Shown: positions 48,914 through 58,759 of the stretch, piece by piece | Layout of the letters: every line of letters begins with the position of its first letter | How positions within the stretch are numbered: position 1 is the stretch's first letter | Source of the DNA: Opitutales bacterium | Lineage (GTDB): Bacteria > Verrucomicrobiota > Verrucomicrobiia > Opitutales > UBA2995 | Assembly: GCA_022824405.1 (NCBI GenBank) | Contig: JAJDZZ010000026.1 | Span: 124,001 to 188,000 of the forward strand | DNA length: 64,000 nucleotides | Direction: 5' to 3' | Position numbers and translations under genes: made by a program | The notes under the pieces: model-generated | The model's database searches: none | Seen by the model: only the letters and a program-made list of their open reading frames with translations | What the model was told of the DNA's origin: nothing

Positions 48914-50209
48914 ATGGCCACATACCCCTACGGATCGGATGGATTTTTTCAACGGTTGCAGGCTTTTGCCGAAGACGCTTCCGGCTCCGCCGAGGTGGAG
49001 GCTGTGGTAACCGGTATCCTTCAAGCCGTTGCCGGGCGGGGAGACCGGGCCCTCTTCGAATTGACCGCCAAACTGGACGGCGCCACCATCTCAGCCAAGT
49101 CGATAGGTCTGTCTCGCCAGGAGCTGGAGCGGGGTGAACAGAGCCTTTCCGCACAGGATCGGCGGGCCATTGGGGAAGCGATTCGTTGCGTTGAGTCCTT
49201 CAACCGCCAGTCCCTTCCGGAAAATTGGTCCGGCAAAAATCCGCACGGCGCCACAGTGGGGGAGCGCTACTATCCGATCCGTCGAGTGGGGATCTATGTT
49301 CCGGGAGGTGGCGTTCCTTTGGTTTCCACTGTCATCATGACTACTACCTTGGCCACAATAGCCAATGTGGGGCAAATTTGTGTCTGCACCCCTCCCAATC
49401 GCCTGGGAGCAATCGCCCCGGCATTGGCTGGCGTGTTGTCGATTTGCGGGGTGGATGAAGTCTACAAGGTGGGTGGCGCCCAGGCTGTGGCAGCCATGGC
49501 TTACGGGACGGAATCCATTGCCGCGACCGATAAGATTTTTGGTCCGGGCAACGCTTTTGTCAACGAGGCGAAGCGCCAATTGTTCGGGAAGGTGGGAATC
49601 GACCTGCTCCCGGGTCCAAGTGAATTGATGGTGATCGCCGATTTCCAGGCCCAACCACAGTTTGTGGCGGCAGATTTGCTGGCCCAAGCCGAACATGGTT
49701 CGGGAAAAGAAAAAATCTATCTGGTTTCCACTTCGGAGAAAATTGCAGCGGAAGTGAAAAAGGCTCTGACGGCCCAGCTACTTCGGCTGACCCACCGGGA
49801 GGCGATTGAAAAGGTTCTCGACACCAATTTTGCCTGGATCGATGTGCCCCATCTCGACGCGGCCGTGGAAGTGGCGAATTTTGTCGCCCCGGAACACCTC
49901 CAGTTGCAAGTGGATAATGAGGCCATTGCCTGGATGACCCGCCGCATTACGACTGCCGGGGCGATTATGCAGGGTAATTTTACCGCTACCGCCCTGGGTG
50001 ATTTTGTGGCCGGGCCCAGTCACGAACTTCCCACCGGCCGGGGGGGGCGATTTTCCAGTGGACTGACCGTGCGGGATTTTTTCCGCAGGAGCAGCGTTGT
50101 GCGTTACGATAAGCCGGAAGTGAACAAGGCCGCCCCCACGGTTGAAGCATTCGCCAGAATGGAAAACCTCGACGCACATGGCAGATCTGTTTCTATTCGG
50201 GCAGAATAA
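48914..50209 (+). CDS. hisD: Histidinol dehydrogenase
   Basis: 431 residues, the family length. The signatures are IYVPGGGVPLVSTVIM, then DKIFGPGNAFVNEAKRQLFG, and the catalytic VAPEHLQLQ with E and H near 325-326. The enzyme carries out the last two oxidations to L-histidine using NAD+ and zinc. First of four his genes; the order here is hisD-hisC-hisB-hisH. Confidence 0.97.
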   Translation: MATYPYGSDGFFQRLQAFAEDASGSAEVEAVVTGILQAVAGRGDRALFELTAKLDGATISAKSIGLSRQELERGEQSLSAQDRRAIGEAIRCVESFNRQSLPENWSGKNPHGATVGERYYPIRRVGIYVPGGGVPLVSTVIMTTTLATIANVGQICVCTPPNRLGAIAPALAGVLSICGVDEVYKVGGAQAVAAMAYGTESIAATDKIFGPGNAFVNEAKRQLFGKVGIDLLPGPSELMVIADFQAQPQFVAADLLAQAEHGSGKEKIYLVSTSEKIAAEVKKALTAQLLRLTHREAIEKVLDTNFAWIDVPHLDAAVEVANFVAPEHLQLQVDNEAIAWMTRRITTAGAIMQGNFTATALGDFVAGPSHELPTGRGGRFSSGLTVRDFFRRSSVVRYDKPEVNKAAPTVEAFARMENLDAHGRSVSIRAE

Positions 50210-50225
50210 CTCCTTTTGCCGCGTT

Positions 50226-51329
50226 ATGAAACATCCCAAACCTTCGGTCGGTGACCGGGCCCTCCCGCATGTGCGGGCCCTGGACGCCTATGTACCGGGA
50301 AAACAGCCCAGGGATTCGGGATGGATCAAACTCAATACCAACGAGAACCCGTATCCTCCCAGTCCGGTTGTGGAGGAGGTTATTCGAAAGTCGGCGTGCG
50401 AAGGGCTGAAAACCTACCCCGATCCCATCAGCGCTGCCCTACGCAAACAATTGGCCGGTTTTTTCGGCCTTCCCGGATCGGATTGGGTCTTTGTCGGGAA
50501 TGGTTCGGATGAGGTTTTGAACCTGTTGGTTCGGACCTTTGCCGACCGGGATCGGCCGGTGGGATACATGTCGCCGAGCTATTCCCTTTATCCGGTAATG
50601 CGGAGGATGCAAAATGCGGCTAGAGCGGAAATCAGGTACGACCGATCCATGGGATTGCCCATCCCCGCAATCGCGCAATGTGGCGCCAATATCTTTTTCC
50701 TCACCTCGCCCAACGCGCCCACGGGAGTGGGCATTTCCACGGGATCCATCGAGGCTTTGCTGAACCGTTTCGGCGGGGTGCTGGTGGTGGACGAAGCCTA
50801 TGCCGCATTTGCCGAGGAAGATGCCATTGATTTGCTAACCAGATACGACAACCTTTGCGTTACCAGAACTTTTTCCAAATCCCACAGCCTTGCCGGGATG
50901 CGCATCGGGTTCTTGCTGGGAAATCCTCAAATTGTTGAGCTGTTGGACAAGATCCGCGACAGTTATAATGTAAACGTCTTGTCCCAATTGGCCGGTCTGG
51001 CCGCTCTATCCGATCCTGGTTATTATCGGGACTTGGCCCGAAAAATCAAACGGACGCGGGATCGGCACTTTGAGGCTTTGCAGGATAGGGGATGGTTTAC
51101 CTATCCCTCACAGGCCAATTTCCTGTTCACCGAGCCAAAGGATTCCAGAGGCAATACGGGTTCGCCCGTAGCCCAATCCCTCTATGATTTCCTTTCCCGT
51201 AAAAAAATTCTTGTTCGCTATTTCGGAAACGATCCTTTAACGCATTCATTTTTGAGAATCAGCATCGGTTCGGAAAAGGAGATGGCAATTTTAAGTGAAG
51301 CTTTCGATCAATGGCAGAACAGCGCATAG
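50226..51329 (+). CDS. hisC: Histidinol-phosphate aminotransferase
   Basis: 367 residues from the ATG at 50226, 16 bases after hisD. An earlier in-frame start would overlap hisD and adds no conserved sequence. The class II aminotransferase core has [19 protein letters not shown] and the PLP-lysine motif [15 protein letters not shown]. It transaminates imidazole-acetol phosphate. Its end overlaps hisB by 19 bases. Confidence 0.95.
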   Translation: MKHPKPSVGDRALPHVRALDAYVPGKQPRDSGWIKLNTNENPYPPSPVVEEVIRKSACEGLKTYPDPISAALRKQLAGFFGLPGSDWVFVGNGSDEVLNLLVRTFADRDRPVGYMSPSYSLYPVMRRMQNAARAEIRYDRSMGLPIPAIAQCGANIFFLTSPNAPTGVGISTGSIEALLNRFGGVLVVDEAYAAFAEEDAIDLLTRYDNLCVTRTFSKSHSLAGMRIGFLLGNPQIVELLDKIRDSYNVNVLSQLAGLAALSDPGYYRDLARKIKRTRDRHFEALQDRGWFTYPSQANFLFTEPKDSRGNTGSPVAQSLYDFLSRKKILVRYFGNDPLTHSFLRISIGSEKEMAILSEAFDQWQNSA

Positions 51330-51910
51330 TTACCCTGAATCGCAAAACTGCGGAAACGGACATTTCCGTTACCATAAACCTGGATGGCAGCGGTCGGTAT
51401 GAGGTGGAAACGGGGATACCCTTCTTCGACCATATGCTATGCCTGTTTAGCAAACATGGGCTTTTCGACCTGAGTTTGAAAGCGTCAGGTGACTTGGATG
51501 TCGACTATCACCACACGGTTGAGGATACCGGTATCGTTTTGGGCCAAGCGATTAAACAGGCCCTTGGCGAGAAGCTGGGTATCCGGCGCTACGGGTTCTT
51601 TATGGTTCCCATGGACGAATCCCTGGCCCGAGCCGCCATCGATCTGAGCAACCGCCCCTACCTGTGTTACGAGGTGGAGTCTCCCGCCCATTACATTCGG
51701 GATTTCAATATCGTCCTGATCCGGGAATTTTTTCAGGCCTTGGTTAACGGGCTTGGCGCCAATATCCACCTGAAGCTGGAATACGGCGATGAACCGCACC
51801 ATATTTTGGAAGCGATATTCAAATGTTTCGGCCGGGCCTTGGATGCGGCCACAGCTATCGATTGCCGGATAGAAGGTAAGGTGCCTTCGACCAAGGATGT
51901 GCTATCCTGA
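51311..51910 (+). CDS. hisB: Imidazoleglycerol-phosphate dehydratase
   Basis: 199 residues, monofunctional (no phosphatase domain). The metal-binding histidine motifs are visible: [20 protein letters not shown] with the repeated HHxxED, and [12 protein letters not shown]. It dehydrates imidazole-glycerol phosphate. It overlaps hisC by 19 bases and precedes hisH by 11. Confidence 0.97.
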   Translation: MAEQRIVTLNRKTAETDISVTINLDGSGRYEVETGIPFFDHMLCLFSKHGLFDLSLKASGDLDVDYHHTVEDTGIVLGQAIKQALGEKLGIRRYGFFMVPMDESLARAAIDLSNRPYLCYEVESPAHYIRDFNIVLIREFFQALVNGLGANIHLKLEYGDEPHHILEAIFKCFGRALDAATAIDCRIEGKVPSTKDVLS

Positions 51911-51921
51911 GCCCTCTCCCT

Positions 51922-52551
51922 ATGAATCCAAAGGTAGCAGTTATCGACTACGGCCTGGGCAACCTCCGCAGTGTGTGCAAGGCTTTCGAAGCCTGCAGAG
52001 CCGAAGTGGACCTGATTTTCGGGCCGGAGGGCCTGAACGGGGCCCAGGGCCTGGTATTGCCAGGAGTTGGCGCCTTGGGCGATTGCATGGATGGCCTCGA
52101 AGCCTGTTCCCTTGTGGATGCGGTAAAGGGTTGGATTGCCGAAGATCGACCCTTTTTCGGTGTTTGCCTCGGTTTTCAGGCCCTTTACGACTACTCCGAG
52201 GAGGGGGATGTGAATGGCTTGGGGATTTTTCCCGGATCGGTTAAACGATTTCGCCTTCCGGGCGGTTTTAAAGTGCCCCACATGGGCTGGAATGCGGTCG
52301 TCCTGAAAAATCCGAACGACCCCCTAGCGGCGGGTCTGGTATCGGGAAAGGACCAGTTTTATTTTGTCCACAGTTACTTTGTGGCTCCGGAAGAAGAGGA
52401 GTCGGTGTTTTTTCAGACCGAATATGGATTTCCCTTTGCCAGCGGGATAAAAGTGGGAAACTGCGTCGCAACCCAGTTCCACCCCGAGAAAAGTCAGGAC
52501 AAAGGACTCCGGTTATACAAAAATTTTCTGAATTTGGTTGAAAATCATTAA
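51922..52551 (+). CDS. hisH: Imidazole glycerol phosphate synthase, glutamine amidotransferase subunit
   Basis: 209 residues. The class I amidotransferase nucleophile is C82 in FGVCLGFQALYDYS, and the H-x-E pair is in QFHPEKSQ near 193-195. It supplies ammonia to HisF. hisF and hisA are not in this window, so the his pathway is split. The last his gene here; gltA follows after 53 bases. Confidence 0.96.
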   Translation: MNPKVAVIDYGLGNLRSVCKAFEACRAEVDLIFGPEGLNGAQGLVLPGVGALGDCMDGLEACSLVDAVKGWIAEDRPFFGVCLGFQALYDYSEEGDVNGLGIFPGSVKRFRLPGGFKVPHMGWNAVVLKNPNDPLAAGLVSGKDQFYFVHSYFVAPEEEESVFFQTEYGFPFASGIKVGNCVATQFHPEKSQDKGLRLYKNFLNLVENH

Positions 52552-52604
52552 CCTGCTTTGACTATCCTTGAGCGAACCCTGCAAAACTCCTAGCAAATTT
52601 ATTT

Positions 52605-53894
52605 ATGTCTGAAACCGCCATCATTACCATAGAAGGAAAAAACCACGAGTATCCGGTCATTTCCGGGACCGAGGGGGAGAAATCCGTCGACATTCGAAAA
52701 CTGAGAGCCGATACCGGATACATAACCTTTGATGAAGGATACGGGAATACGGGATCCTGCCTGAGCGACATCACTTTCGTCAACGGAGAGCAGGGCATTT
52801 TGCGCCACCGCGGGATTCCCATAGAGGAGTTGGCAGAGAAGAGTTCCTTTCTCAGTACGGCTTATCTGGTAATCTACGGACATTTGCCCACCAAGGAGGA
52901 GTCGGATGCCTTCCGCGCCCGGATAGCCCAAAATGCTCAACTTCATGAAAACTTCCGCCATCATTTCCAAGGATTTCCGAGGGACGCCCATCCCATGGCC
53001 GTACTTGGTTCCATGCTCAATGCCCTCGGTTGTTACCATCCCGAAATAGCCACAAATAACCGTCAGCAGGACCTGGATAACTTCGATGAAGCCGCTGCCT
53101 TGCTCATTTCGAAAGTGCGCAGTATCGCAGCCATGACCTACCGCATGAAAGAGGGCCTGCCTTTTGTCTGGCCGCGAAAGGATAATAGCTACGTGGAAAA
53201 TTTCCTTCACATGATGTTCAGCGAGCCGTATTCGCTCTATGAACCTGCCCCCGAGGTGGCCAGCGCCCTCGATCTGTTTTTATTGCTGCATACCGACCAC
53301 GAACAAAACTGTTCGACTTCTACGGTGCGAATGGTCGCCAGCGGAGGCGCCAACCTGTTCCCTTCCGTGGCGGCCGGTGTGTCCGCGCTTTGGGGTCCTC
53401 TGCACGGCGGAGCCAATACTGCAGTGGTTAAAATGCTACAGGACATCCACCGATCCGGCGACGACGGCAGCAAGTTTATTGAAGCAGCCAAATCGGGCAA
53501 AGCCCGGCTCATGGGGTTTGGCCACCGCGTTTACAAGAACTACGACCCGCGGGCCAAAATTCTCGGCGCCGCTACCGAGAAACTGCTGAACAATCTGGGA
53601 CATGCCGATCCCTTGTTGGAAATTGCCAAACGACTGGAGAGCGCAGCCCTGCAAGACAGCTATTTTATCGAGAGAAAACTCTATCCGAACGTGGATTTTT
53701 ACAGCGGCCTCATCCTCAAAGCCATCGGCATACCGGTGGAGATGTTTACCGTCATGTTCGCCATGGGCCGGCTTCCGGGCTGGATTGCCAATTGGAGGGA
53801 AATCGCCAGGGGAACCGTCCGTATCCATCGGCCGCGTCAAGTTTACACCGGGCCCGTCAACCAAAACCATATTCCCATAGAGAATCGCGGATAA
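52605..53894 (+). CDS. gltA: Citrate synthase
   Basis: 429 residues, type II (proteobacterial hexameric) length. Catalytic blocks are the [40 protein letters not shown] histidines and the [17 protein letters not shown] region, with the late [28 protein letters not shown]. It condenses acetyl-CoA with oxaloacetate. A TTGACT at 52557-52562 could be part of a promoter, but no convincing -10 is seen. Ends 96 bases before a convergent gene. Confidence 0.97.
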   Translation: MSETAIITIEGKNHEYPVISGTEGEKSVDIRKLRADTGYITFDEGYGNTGSCLSDITFVNGEQGILRHRGIPIEELAEKSSFLSTAYLVIYGHLPTKEESDAFRARIAQNAQLHENFRHHFQGFPRDAHPMAVLGSMLNALGCYHPEIATNNRQQDLDNFDEAAALLISKVRSIAAMTYRMKEGLPFVWPRKDNSYVENFLHMMFSEPYSLYEPAPEVASALDLFLLLHTDHEQNCSTSTVRMVASGGANLFPSVAAGVSALWGPLHGGANTAVVKMLQDIHRSGDDGSKFIEAAKSGKARLMGFGHRVYKNYDPRAKILGAATEKLLNNLGHADPLLEIAKRLESAALQDSYFIERKLYPNVDFYSGLILKAIGIPVEMFTVMFAMGRLPGWIANWREIARGTVRIHRPRQVYTGPVNQNHIPIENRG

Positions 53895-53906
53895 CCTGTC
53901 CCATTT

Positions 53907-53934
53907 CCTGCCGCTGCCTTTTCGGCGAAGCAGG
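53907..53934 (+). terminator. Hairpin after gltA
   Basis: CCTGC (53907-53911) pairs with GCAGG (53930-53934), extended by CGC (53912-53914) with GCG (53925-53927) after a two-base bulge. It lies 13 bases after the gltA stop and between convergent genes, a likely place for a terminator. No T-run follows on the plus strand. Confidence 0.3.
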
Positions 53935-53990
53935 ATATTCCGGAACACAGTAGAAAACGCGTCAGAATTGCGGGAAGGTGTTGCCCTTCT

Positions 53991-54731
53991 TCACCGGCCC
54001 TTTCCCTTCTCCTTCGGCGCATCCTGCAACATTTGCTCCAGCTTCAGGCCGGTTAGCTGCCCGAGCCCCGTAACCAGTTTCCACAGGGCAATCATCATGA
54101 TAAGGGCGCTGGGAAGGGCGATTACGAACCAACTCATGAAATTCATTTTCCCGAGTTGCGCGTTAAACGCCACCAGGTCGTCGGCCGGGTGGGTTGTAAC
54201 CATCATGCGCGCTAACAGGTAGTTGAGCGCCGCGCTCAACAGGAAAGAGAAAATCAACAACCCATTGCACAGGGAAAATATTTTGTCGAATGCCTGTTGC
54301 GACCCAGTCGCTTCCAGGCGTTCATCGATCAGTTGGGTTTTTAAAATTTGGGGATTATAGAGGAAGGTTTTTATCAGCGGCCTCTTGCTGCGGAAGGTCA
54401 CCAAAACCATGATTCCGATGGCCAAGGGCAGGGAGGCTTCCTTAACGGCAAACCAAAACGGGTCGACCTGAACCAGGCCGAATGCGCCGCTCAAACCCAC
54501 GCTTATGATCCCCAATAGCGAAACAAAATTGAGTTGCTTGCGGTTTAGCAGATCCCAGATGCCATAACCCAGGGGGAAGGCCAATCCCAGGCAAAGCGCC
54601 ACTACCGGACCCAAACGATCCGGATTACTCAATTTGGTTAAAATCAATAAGGGAATTACGAGGTTGCAAATCACGCTAACCAGAAGATTTTCCCTTTTTC
54701 CAACCATATCGGCTTGGTCCCTCCGCATCAT
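53991..54731 (-). CDS. Multi-pass membrane protein of the VC0807 type
   Basis: 246 residues from the ATG at 54731 (a TTG at 54767 is in frame but adds no conserved sequence). Five or six TM spans are visible, beginning NLLVSVICNLVIPLLIL, then VVALCLGLAFPLGYGIWDLL, FVSLLGIISVGLSGAFGLV and a late ICNGLLIFSFLLSAALNYLLA. The order of hydrophobic spans and the loop with KEASLPLAIG, found in VC0807-like proteins, suggest that family, whose role is not established. It faces the kinase gene divergently. Confidence 0.6.
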   Translation of the reverse strand: MMRRDQADMVGKRENLLVSVICNLVIPLLILTKLSNPDRLGPVVALCLGLAFPLGYGIWDLLNRKQLNFVSLLGIISVGLSGAFGLVQVDPFWFAVKEASLPLAIGIMVLVTFRSKRPLIKTFLYNPQILKTQLIDERLEATGSQQAFDKIFSLCNGLLIFSFLLSAALNYLLARMMVTTHPADDLVAFNAQLGKMNFMSWFVIALPSALIMMIALWKLVTGLGQLTGLKLEQMLQDAPKEKGKGR

Positions 54732-54848
54732 GGGTGGGACTGTGTGGAGCCCAAAAAAACTTGGCAACTTTATTAAGACCGGTGTTGGATAAGGTAGCGA
54801 AATGGCCTTCTCGGGTAGCCCTTGCCAAGGGCGTCACCTTTTGCAGCA

Positions 54849-56024
54849 ATGACGGAAATCAGAAATTCCCGGTTAGATAATGTCCTGGGGCAACTCAGTC
54901 ACCTGGACGAAATCAACCTGCAAAACCTGGCCAGTCGGCTTGCCAGAGAGAGGGAGCTTTTTGAGGGGATTTTCAACACGGTTCGTGAGGGAATTCTGGT
55001 TATTTCCGCCGCCGGTGTCTTGCAGTATGCCAACCGGGAGGGCATGGCCATGGTCGGCATCAGGGAAAGCGATTTGGGGTCCGCTCTCTTATGGAAATGG
55101 ATTCCCGACCTGGCTCCGGTTATCAATCTCGACCACGGGCAGCCTCAGTTTTCCGAACAAGCCCTCGTAACGCGCGAAATTGAGATGACTTATCCGGAAC
55201 CTCGCATCGTGCGGGTTTACATCGTTCCCTTCGAAGAATTACAGGGCTCCGAGAAACACTACGTGGTGATTTTGCATGACATTACCAAGGACGTGGTTTC
55301 GACCGAGGAAAAGATAGAATCGGAAAAAATGGCCTCCTTGTTCCGATTGGCCGCAGGGGTGGCTCATGAATTGGGAAATCCACTCAATTCGCTCACCATT
55401 CACCTTCAACTCATGCAGCGCCAACTCGACCAGATTAAAGATGAGGAAACGCGAGGTAAGCTGAAGGGTTCCCTCGATATTTGCAGCGACGAGGTGGTGC
55501 GTCTCGATGGAATCATCACTCATTTCCTCGAGGCTATCCGACCCACTCCGCTCGATTTGCAGGATACCAATCTCATCGAAGTCCTGGAGTCCGTCCTGCG
55601 GGTTCAGGAACAGGAATTGAGCGATGCCGGGATTTCCATCGACCTCGAAATGGGAAATGAAGTGCCCATGATTTCCGGAGATGCCAATCAACTGAAGCAG
55701 GTGTTTTTCAATGTGATCAAAAATGCCTGTGAAGCCATGACCGAGGGGGGCATTTTGACCATCAAACTGAAGGAGGATGACGATTTTTTCTACATTCTAA
55801 TTGGAGATTCGGGAAGCGGTATAGAACCGGAGCACTTGTCCAAAGTCCTTCATCCCTACTTTTCCACCAAGGCTTCGGGCAGCGGCTTGGGGCTGATGAT
55901 TGTCAATCGTATCCTCAGGGACCATGGAGGCCAAGTAGGCATTGACAGTAAAACCGGCATTGGCACGGTTATCTCCTTGAAGTTTCCCAAGAAACATCGC
56001 CGGGTTCGGTTATTACCGGAATAA
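54849..56024 (+). CDS. Soluble PAS-domain sensor histidine kinase
   Basis: 391 residues from the ATG at 54849; a TTG at 54822 is possible but poor. No TM span, so the sensor is cytosolic. A coiled N-terminus (about 1-38) leads to a PAS domain (about 39-150, VREGILVISAAGVLQYANREGMAM). The HisKA dimerisation helix has the phospho-accepting H173 (VAHELGNPLN), and the HATPase_c domain has N-box KNACEAM and G-box GDSGSGIEPE and ASGSGLGL. It is of NtrB type and pairs with the NtrC-like regulator 36 bases downstream. Confidence 0.92.
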   Translation: MTEIRNSRLDNVLGQLSHLDEINLQNLASRLARERELFEGIFNTVREGILVISAAGVLQYANREGMAMVGIRESDLGSALLWKWIPDLAPVINLDHGQPQFSEQALVTREIEMTYPEPRIVRVYIVPFEELQGSEKHYVVILHDITKDVVSTEEKIESEKMASLFRLAAGVAHELGNPLNSLTIHLQLMQRQLDQIKDEETRGKLKGSLDICSDEVVRLDGIITHFLEAIRPTPLDLQDTNLIEVLESVLRVQEQELSDAGISIDLEMGNEVPMISGDANQLKQVFFNVIKNACEAMTEGGILTIKLKEDDDFFYILIGDSGSGIEPEHLSKVLHPYFSTKASGSGLGLMIVNRILRDHGGQVGIDSKTGIGTVISLKFPKKHRRVRLLPE

Positions 56025-56060
56025 CCCACCCCCGAAACCAGCCGGCCCAACTGTATTTTA

Positions 56061-57437
56061 ATGCCCGCATCCATTCTCATTGTCGACGACGAGAAACATA
56101 CCCGTGAAGGGTTGCAGTTGGCTTTGCAGGACACCTACGATGTCTACTTGGCCAGCAATGCCGACCAGGCCTACAATTTGCTGGATAGCCAACCCTTTGA
56201 CGTGGTTTTGACCGATCTCCGCATGTCCGGTAAATCGGGCATGAAGGTTATCGATCAAGCCCTTTCCCAAGCCCATAAGCCGATCTGCATCATGATGACA
56301 GCTTATGGCAATGTGGAAACGGCCGTGGAAGCCATGAAGCGCGGGGCCTTCGATTTTCTGACCAAGCCGGTCAACCTGGAGCGATTGGAGATTCTCATCA
56401 AACGGGCTCTTAGTTCCAGACGGATCAGATCGGAAAACAAAGTCCTGCACCGGCGGTTGGACCAAAAATTCGGTTTCCAACGTATTATTGGCAACTCGGC
56501 CGCGCTAAAGGCGGTGATAAACCGGGTCCAACTGGTTGCCCCCTCCCGGGCCACGGTGTTGCTGGAAGGAGAGACGGGAACCGGAAAGGAACTCATCGCT
56601 CAGTCCATTCACCAGAACAGTAATCGATCCCGCAAACCGTTCCTTGCCGTCAATTGCGCCGCCCTTCCGGCCAGCCTGTTGGAAAGTGAACTGTTTGGGC
56701 ATGAAAAAGGAGCTTTCACCGGTGCCGTGGGAAAGCGGATTGGGCGCTTTGAAGCGGTTCAGGGCGGCACTTTGTTCCTTGATGAAATTGGGGAGATCGA
56801 TGCTTCTACCCAGATTAAACTCCTCCGGTTCCTGGAAACCAAAACCTTCGAAAGGGTGGGAAGTATCAAACCCATATCGGTGGATGTGCGCTTGGTGTGT
56901 GCCACTAACCGCAATTTGAAGGCGCACGTGGATAAGGGCGATTTCCGCGAAGATCTCTATTACCGGTTGAACGTGGTCTCGATTACCCTTCCACCACTGC
57001 GCGAGCGAAAGGAAGACATAATTCTATTGCTGGATCACTTTCTCAGGTTGTACGCCAAGGAAAATGGCGTAAATATTCCCCAGGTCGATCCAGGCGCTTT
57101 AAAGGTTCTCGAAGGATATCGATGGCCGGGAAACATCCGGGAATTGAGAAACTTTGCCGAAAATACGGTAGTGTTGCATCGCGGAGCGACCATAACCGAA
57201 TACAATCTGGACCATCGGTTCTTCGACGGAAATTCCGCCGCCAACCTCGATCCCGGCAGGGTGCATAACCTTTCCATGAAAGAAAATGAAAAGCACCTTT
57301 TGCATCAGGCTCTGGTGAAGGCCAAGGGAAATCGAACCAAGGCGGCCCGGCTGATGGGAATTTCGCGCCGTACCCTCCACCGCAAACTCCTTCAGTGGCC
57401 CGAACTCGATTTCATCGGAAAAACCGATAAAGGTTGA
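56061..57437 (+). CDS. NtrC-family sigma-54-dependent response regulator
   Basis: 458 residues. Receiver domain with phospho-acceptor D52 (VLTDLRM) and K102; AAA+ domain with Walker A GETGTGKE (170-177) and the sigma-54 contact loop GAFTGA (217-222); C-terminal Fis-type helix-turn-helix [20 protein letters not shown]. It should activate sigma-54 promoters when phosphorylated by the upstream kinase. The exported binding protein starts 4 bases downstream, so this operon couples regulation with an exported ligand-binding protein. Confidence 0.95.
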   Translation: MPASILIVDDEKHTREGLQLALQDTYDVYLASNADQAYNLLDSQPFDVVLTDLRMSGKSGMKVIDQALSQAHKPICIMMTAYGNVETAVEAMKRGAFDFLTKPVNLERLEILIKRALSSRRIRSENKVLHRRLDQKFGFQRIIGNSAALKAVINRVQLVAPSRATVLLEGETGTGKELIAQSIHQNSNRSRKPFLAVNCAALPASLLESELFGHEKGAFTGAVGKRIGRFEAVQGGTLFLDEIGEIDASTQIKLLRFLETKTFERVGSIKPISVDVRLVCATNRNLKAHVDKGDFREDLYYRLNVVSITLPPLRERKEDIILLLDHFLRLYAKENGVNIPQVDPGALKVLEGYRWPGNIRELRNFAENTVVLHRGATITEYNLDHRFFDGNSAANLDPGRVHNLSMKENEKHLLHQALVKAKGNRTKAARLMGISRRTLHRKLLQWPELDFIGKTDKG

Positions 57438-57441
57438 TACC

Positions 57442-58314
57442 ATGATTCGCCCTTGGCCCCCTCCCATATGGTTGATTCTCCTGCTTCCCTGGCCCAACTG
57501 GATTTCGGGGCAGGAGCCTCCTCTCAGGGTGGTGGGCAGCCATTACGTGCAGAAAATCCTTGGTTACGATGGTTCCGAAGGGGAGGAATCCATCGCCTAT
57601 CGGATGACGAGCAGCCTGCTCGGTCTTATGAAAATTCGAGAGGGATTAGCTGATGTTGCGTTCGTGATTCAATCCTCCCAAGCGCATCCATCCGTGCCGG
57701 GCACGGCCAACATACCTCTCGGATATTGGAGCGTCTATTTTGCCGTGCATGGAGACAACCCCTTGACGGAAGTCCCCCTGGCCCGGTTGTCGGATCTATT
57801 GCGCAAAACGAGGCAAGGACTCAAATCCGAGTGGGGTTTTCTCCTTCCCGATGAACCGGATTGGGCCAACCGTCCCATGCTCGTGACGTTTGGTTTGACC
57901 GAAGAAGATCCTTCCTATCCCGTATTGAACCACTGGTTCTTTCAGGATGAAGCAGTGCAGGAGCTTGGAAGTCTTGGAGAATACCTGGCCGATCCAATTG
58001 GAGCCGGGTCCTCGGCTTTATTGGTATTGTCCCAATTGCCCGAGGTCGATCGAGGGCTCAGGTTGTTGTCGCTGGTTCAACCGGGGGATACCGTGGGATT
58101 CCCCCCCTCCCAGGAGAATCTGTTTTTTGGAGATTACCCCTTGAGGTGTTCTCTGCATCTGGTCGCTCGCGATATCGAGGAACCCCGAACCCGTCGATTT
58201 CTGGCCGGTTTTTTCCAATCCCGGGACCTGGAAAAACTTGGAGATTCCGGCTTTGTAGCTGTGCCGGCCAACGTGCGCAATCAAGCGCTTTTAGAGTTTG
58301 ACTTGGAGTTCTGA
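57442..58314 (+). CDS. Exported PstS-like type II solute-binding protein
   Basis: 290 residues. The signal peptide (hydrophobic about 6-20, then ISGQEPPL) is followed by a mature part with the pattern of phosphate-binding-like type II periplasmic proteins: LRVVGSHYVQKIL, MTSSLLGLMKIREGLADVAFV, NPLTEVPLARLSDLL, and an ending with FLAGFFQSRDLEKLGDSGFVAVP. No lipobox cysteine. There is no transporter gene nearby. It follows the NtrC-type regulator by 4 bases, which suggests it takes part in the same sensory pathway; the kinase is cytosolic, so any link would be indirect. Confidence 0.75.
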   Translation: MIRPWPPPIWLILLLPWPNWISGQEPPLRVVGSHYVQKILGYDGSEGEESIAYRMTSSLLGLMKIREGLADVAFVIQSSQAHPSVPGTANIPLGYWSVYFAVHGDNPLTEVPLARLSDLLRKTRQGLKSEWGFLLPDEPDWANRPMLVTFGLTEEDPSYPVLNHWFFQDEAVQELGSLGEYLADPIGAGSSALLVLSQLPEVDRGLRLLSLVQPGDTVGFPPSQENLFFGDYPLRCSLHLVARDIEEPRTRRFLAGFFQSRDLEKLGDSGFVAVPANVRNQALLEFDLEF

Positions 58315-58338
58315 TTTTTCCTTACTCACTGACTTTTA

Positions 58339-58361
58339 GCCCGGTAGTGAGATATCCGGGC
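58339..58361. other. GCCCGG/CCGGGC hairpin upstream of the tRNA cluster
   Basis: GCCCGG (58339-58344) is the exact reverse complement of CCGGGC (58356-58361), with an 11-base loop. It lies 5 bases before tRNA-Gly. It may be a terminator for the preceding operon or a processing site for the tRNA precursor. No T-run follows. Confidence 0.3.
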
Positions 58362-58366
58362 GAGAC

Positions 58367-58442
58367 GCGGGCGTAGCTCAGTTGGTAGAGCACAACCTTG
58401 CCATGGTTGGGGTCGTGAGTTCGAATCTCATCGCCCGCTCCA
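58367..58442 (+). tRNA. tRNA-Gly (anticodon GCC)
   Basis: 76 bases. Acceptor GCGGGCG pairs with CGCCCGC, the discriminator is T, and CCA is encoded. The anticodon stem CAACC/GGTTG encloses loop TTGCCAT with anticodon GCC. The T-arm has GTTCGAATC. First of three tRNA genes in a row. Confidence 0.96.
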
Positions 58443-58510
58443 TCCCCAACCACGCTTTTTACGACTTGACCCTTGCTCCCATGGCTTTAGAGGTTATTCG
58501 CCTTTTCCAA

Positions 58511-58586
<76 letters not shown>

Positions 58587-58587
58587 G

Positions 58588-58663
58588 GCCGGCGTAGCTC
58601 AATTGGTAGAGCAACTGATTTGTAATCAGTAGGTTGCGGGTTCGAGTCCCATCGCCGGCTCCA
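58588..58663 (+). tRNA. tRNA-Thr (anticodon TGT)
   Basis: 76 bases. Acceptor GCCGGCG pairs perfectly with CGCCGGC, the anticodon stem ACTGA/TCAGT encloses TTTGTAA with anticodon TGT, and CCA is encoded. With the GGT isoacceptor in front of tuf, the window holds two threonine tRNAs. Confidence 0.96.
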
Positions 58664-58721
58664 TCCCGGTTTCCGGCGGGCTTCCACTCGGGTCGATGAG
58701 AAAGGTATTTTCGTGATCGAT

Positions 58722-58749
58722 GTAAACGGAGGGGCAGGTGTGCGTTTAC
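58722..58749. terminator. GTAAACG/CGTTTAC hairpin between tRNA-Thr and the convergent sulfatase gene
   Basis: GTAAACG (58722-58728) is the exact reverse complement of CGTTTAC (58743-58749), with a 14-base loop. It sits between the tRNA cluster and the 3' end of the convergent sulfatase gene (58760), and may end transcripts from one or both sides. No flanking T-run is evident. Confidence 0.3.
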
Positions 58750-58759
58750 CGATGTTGTC

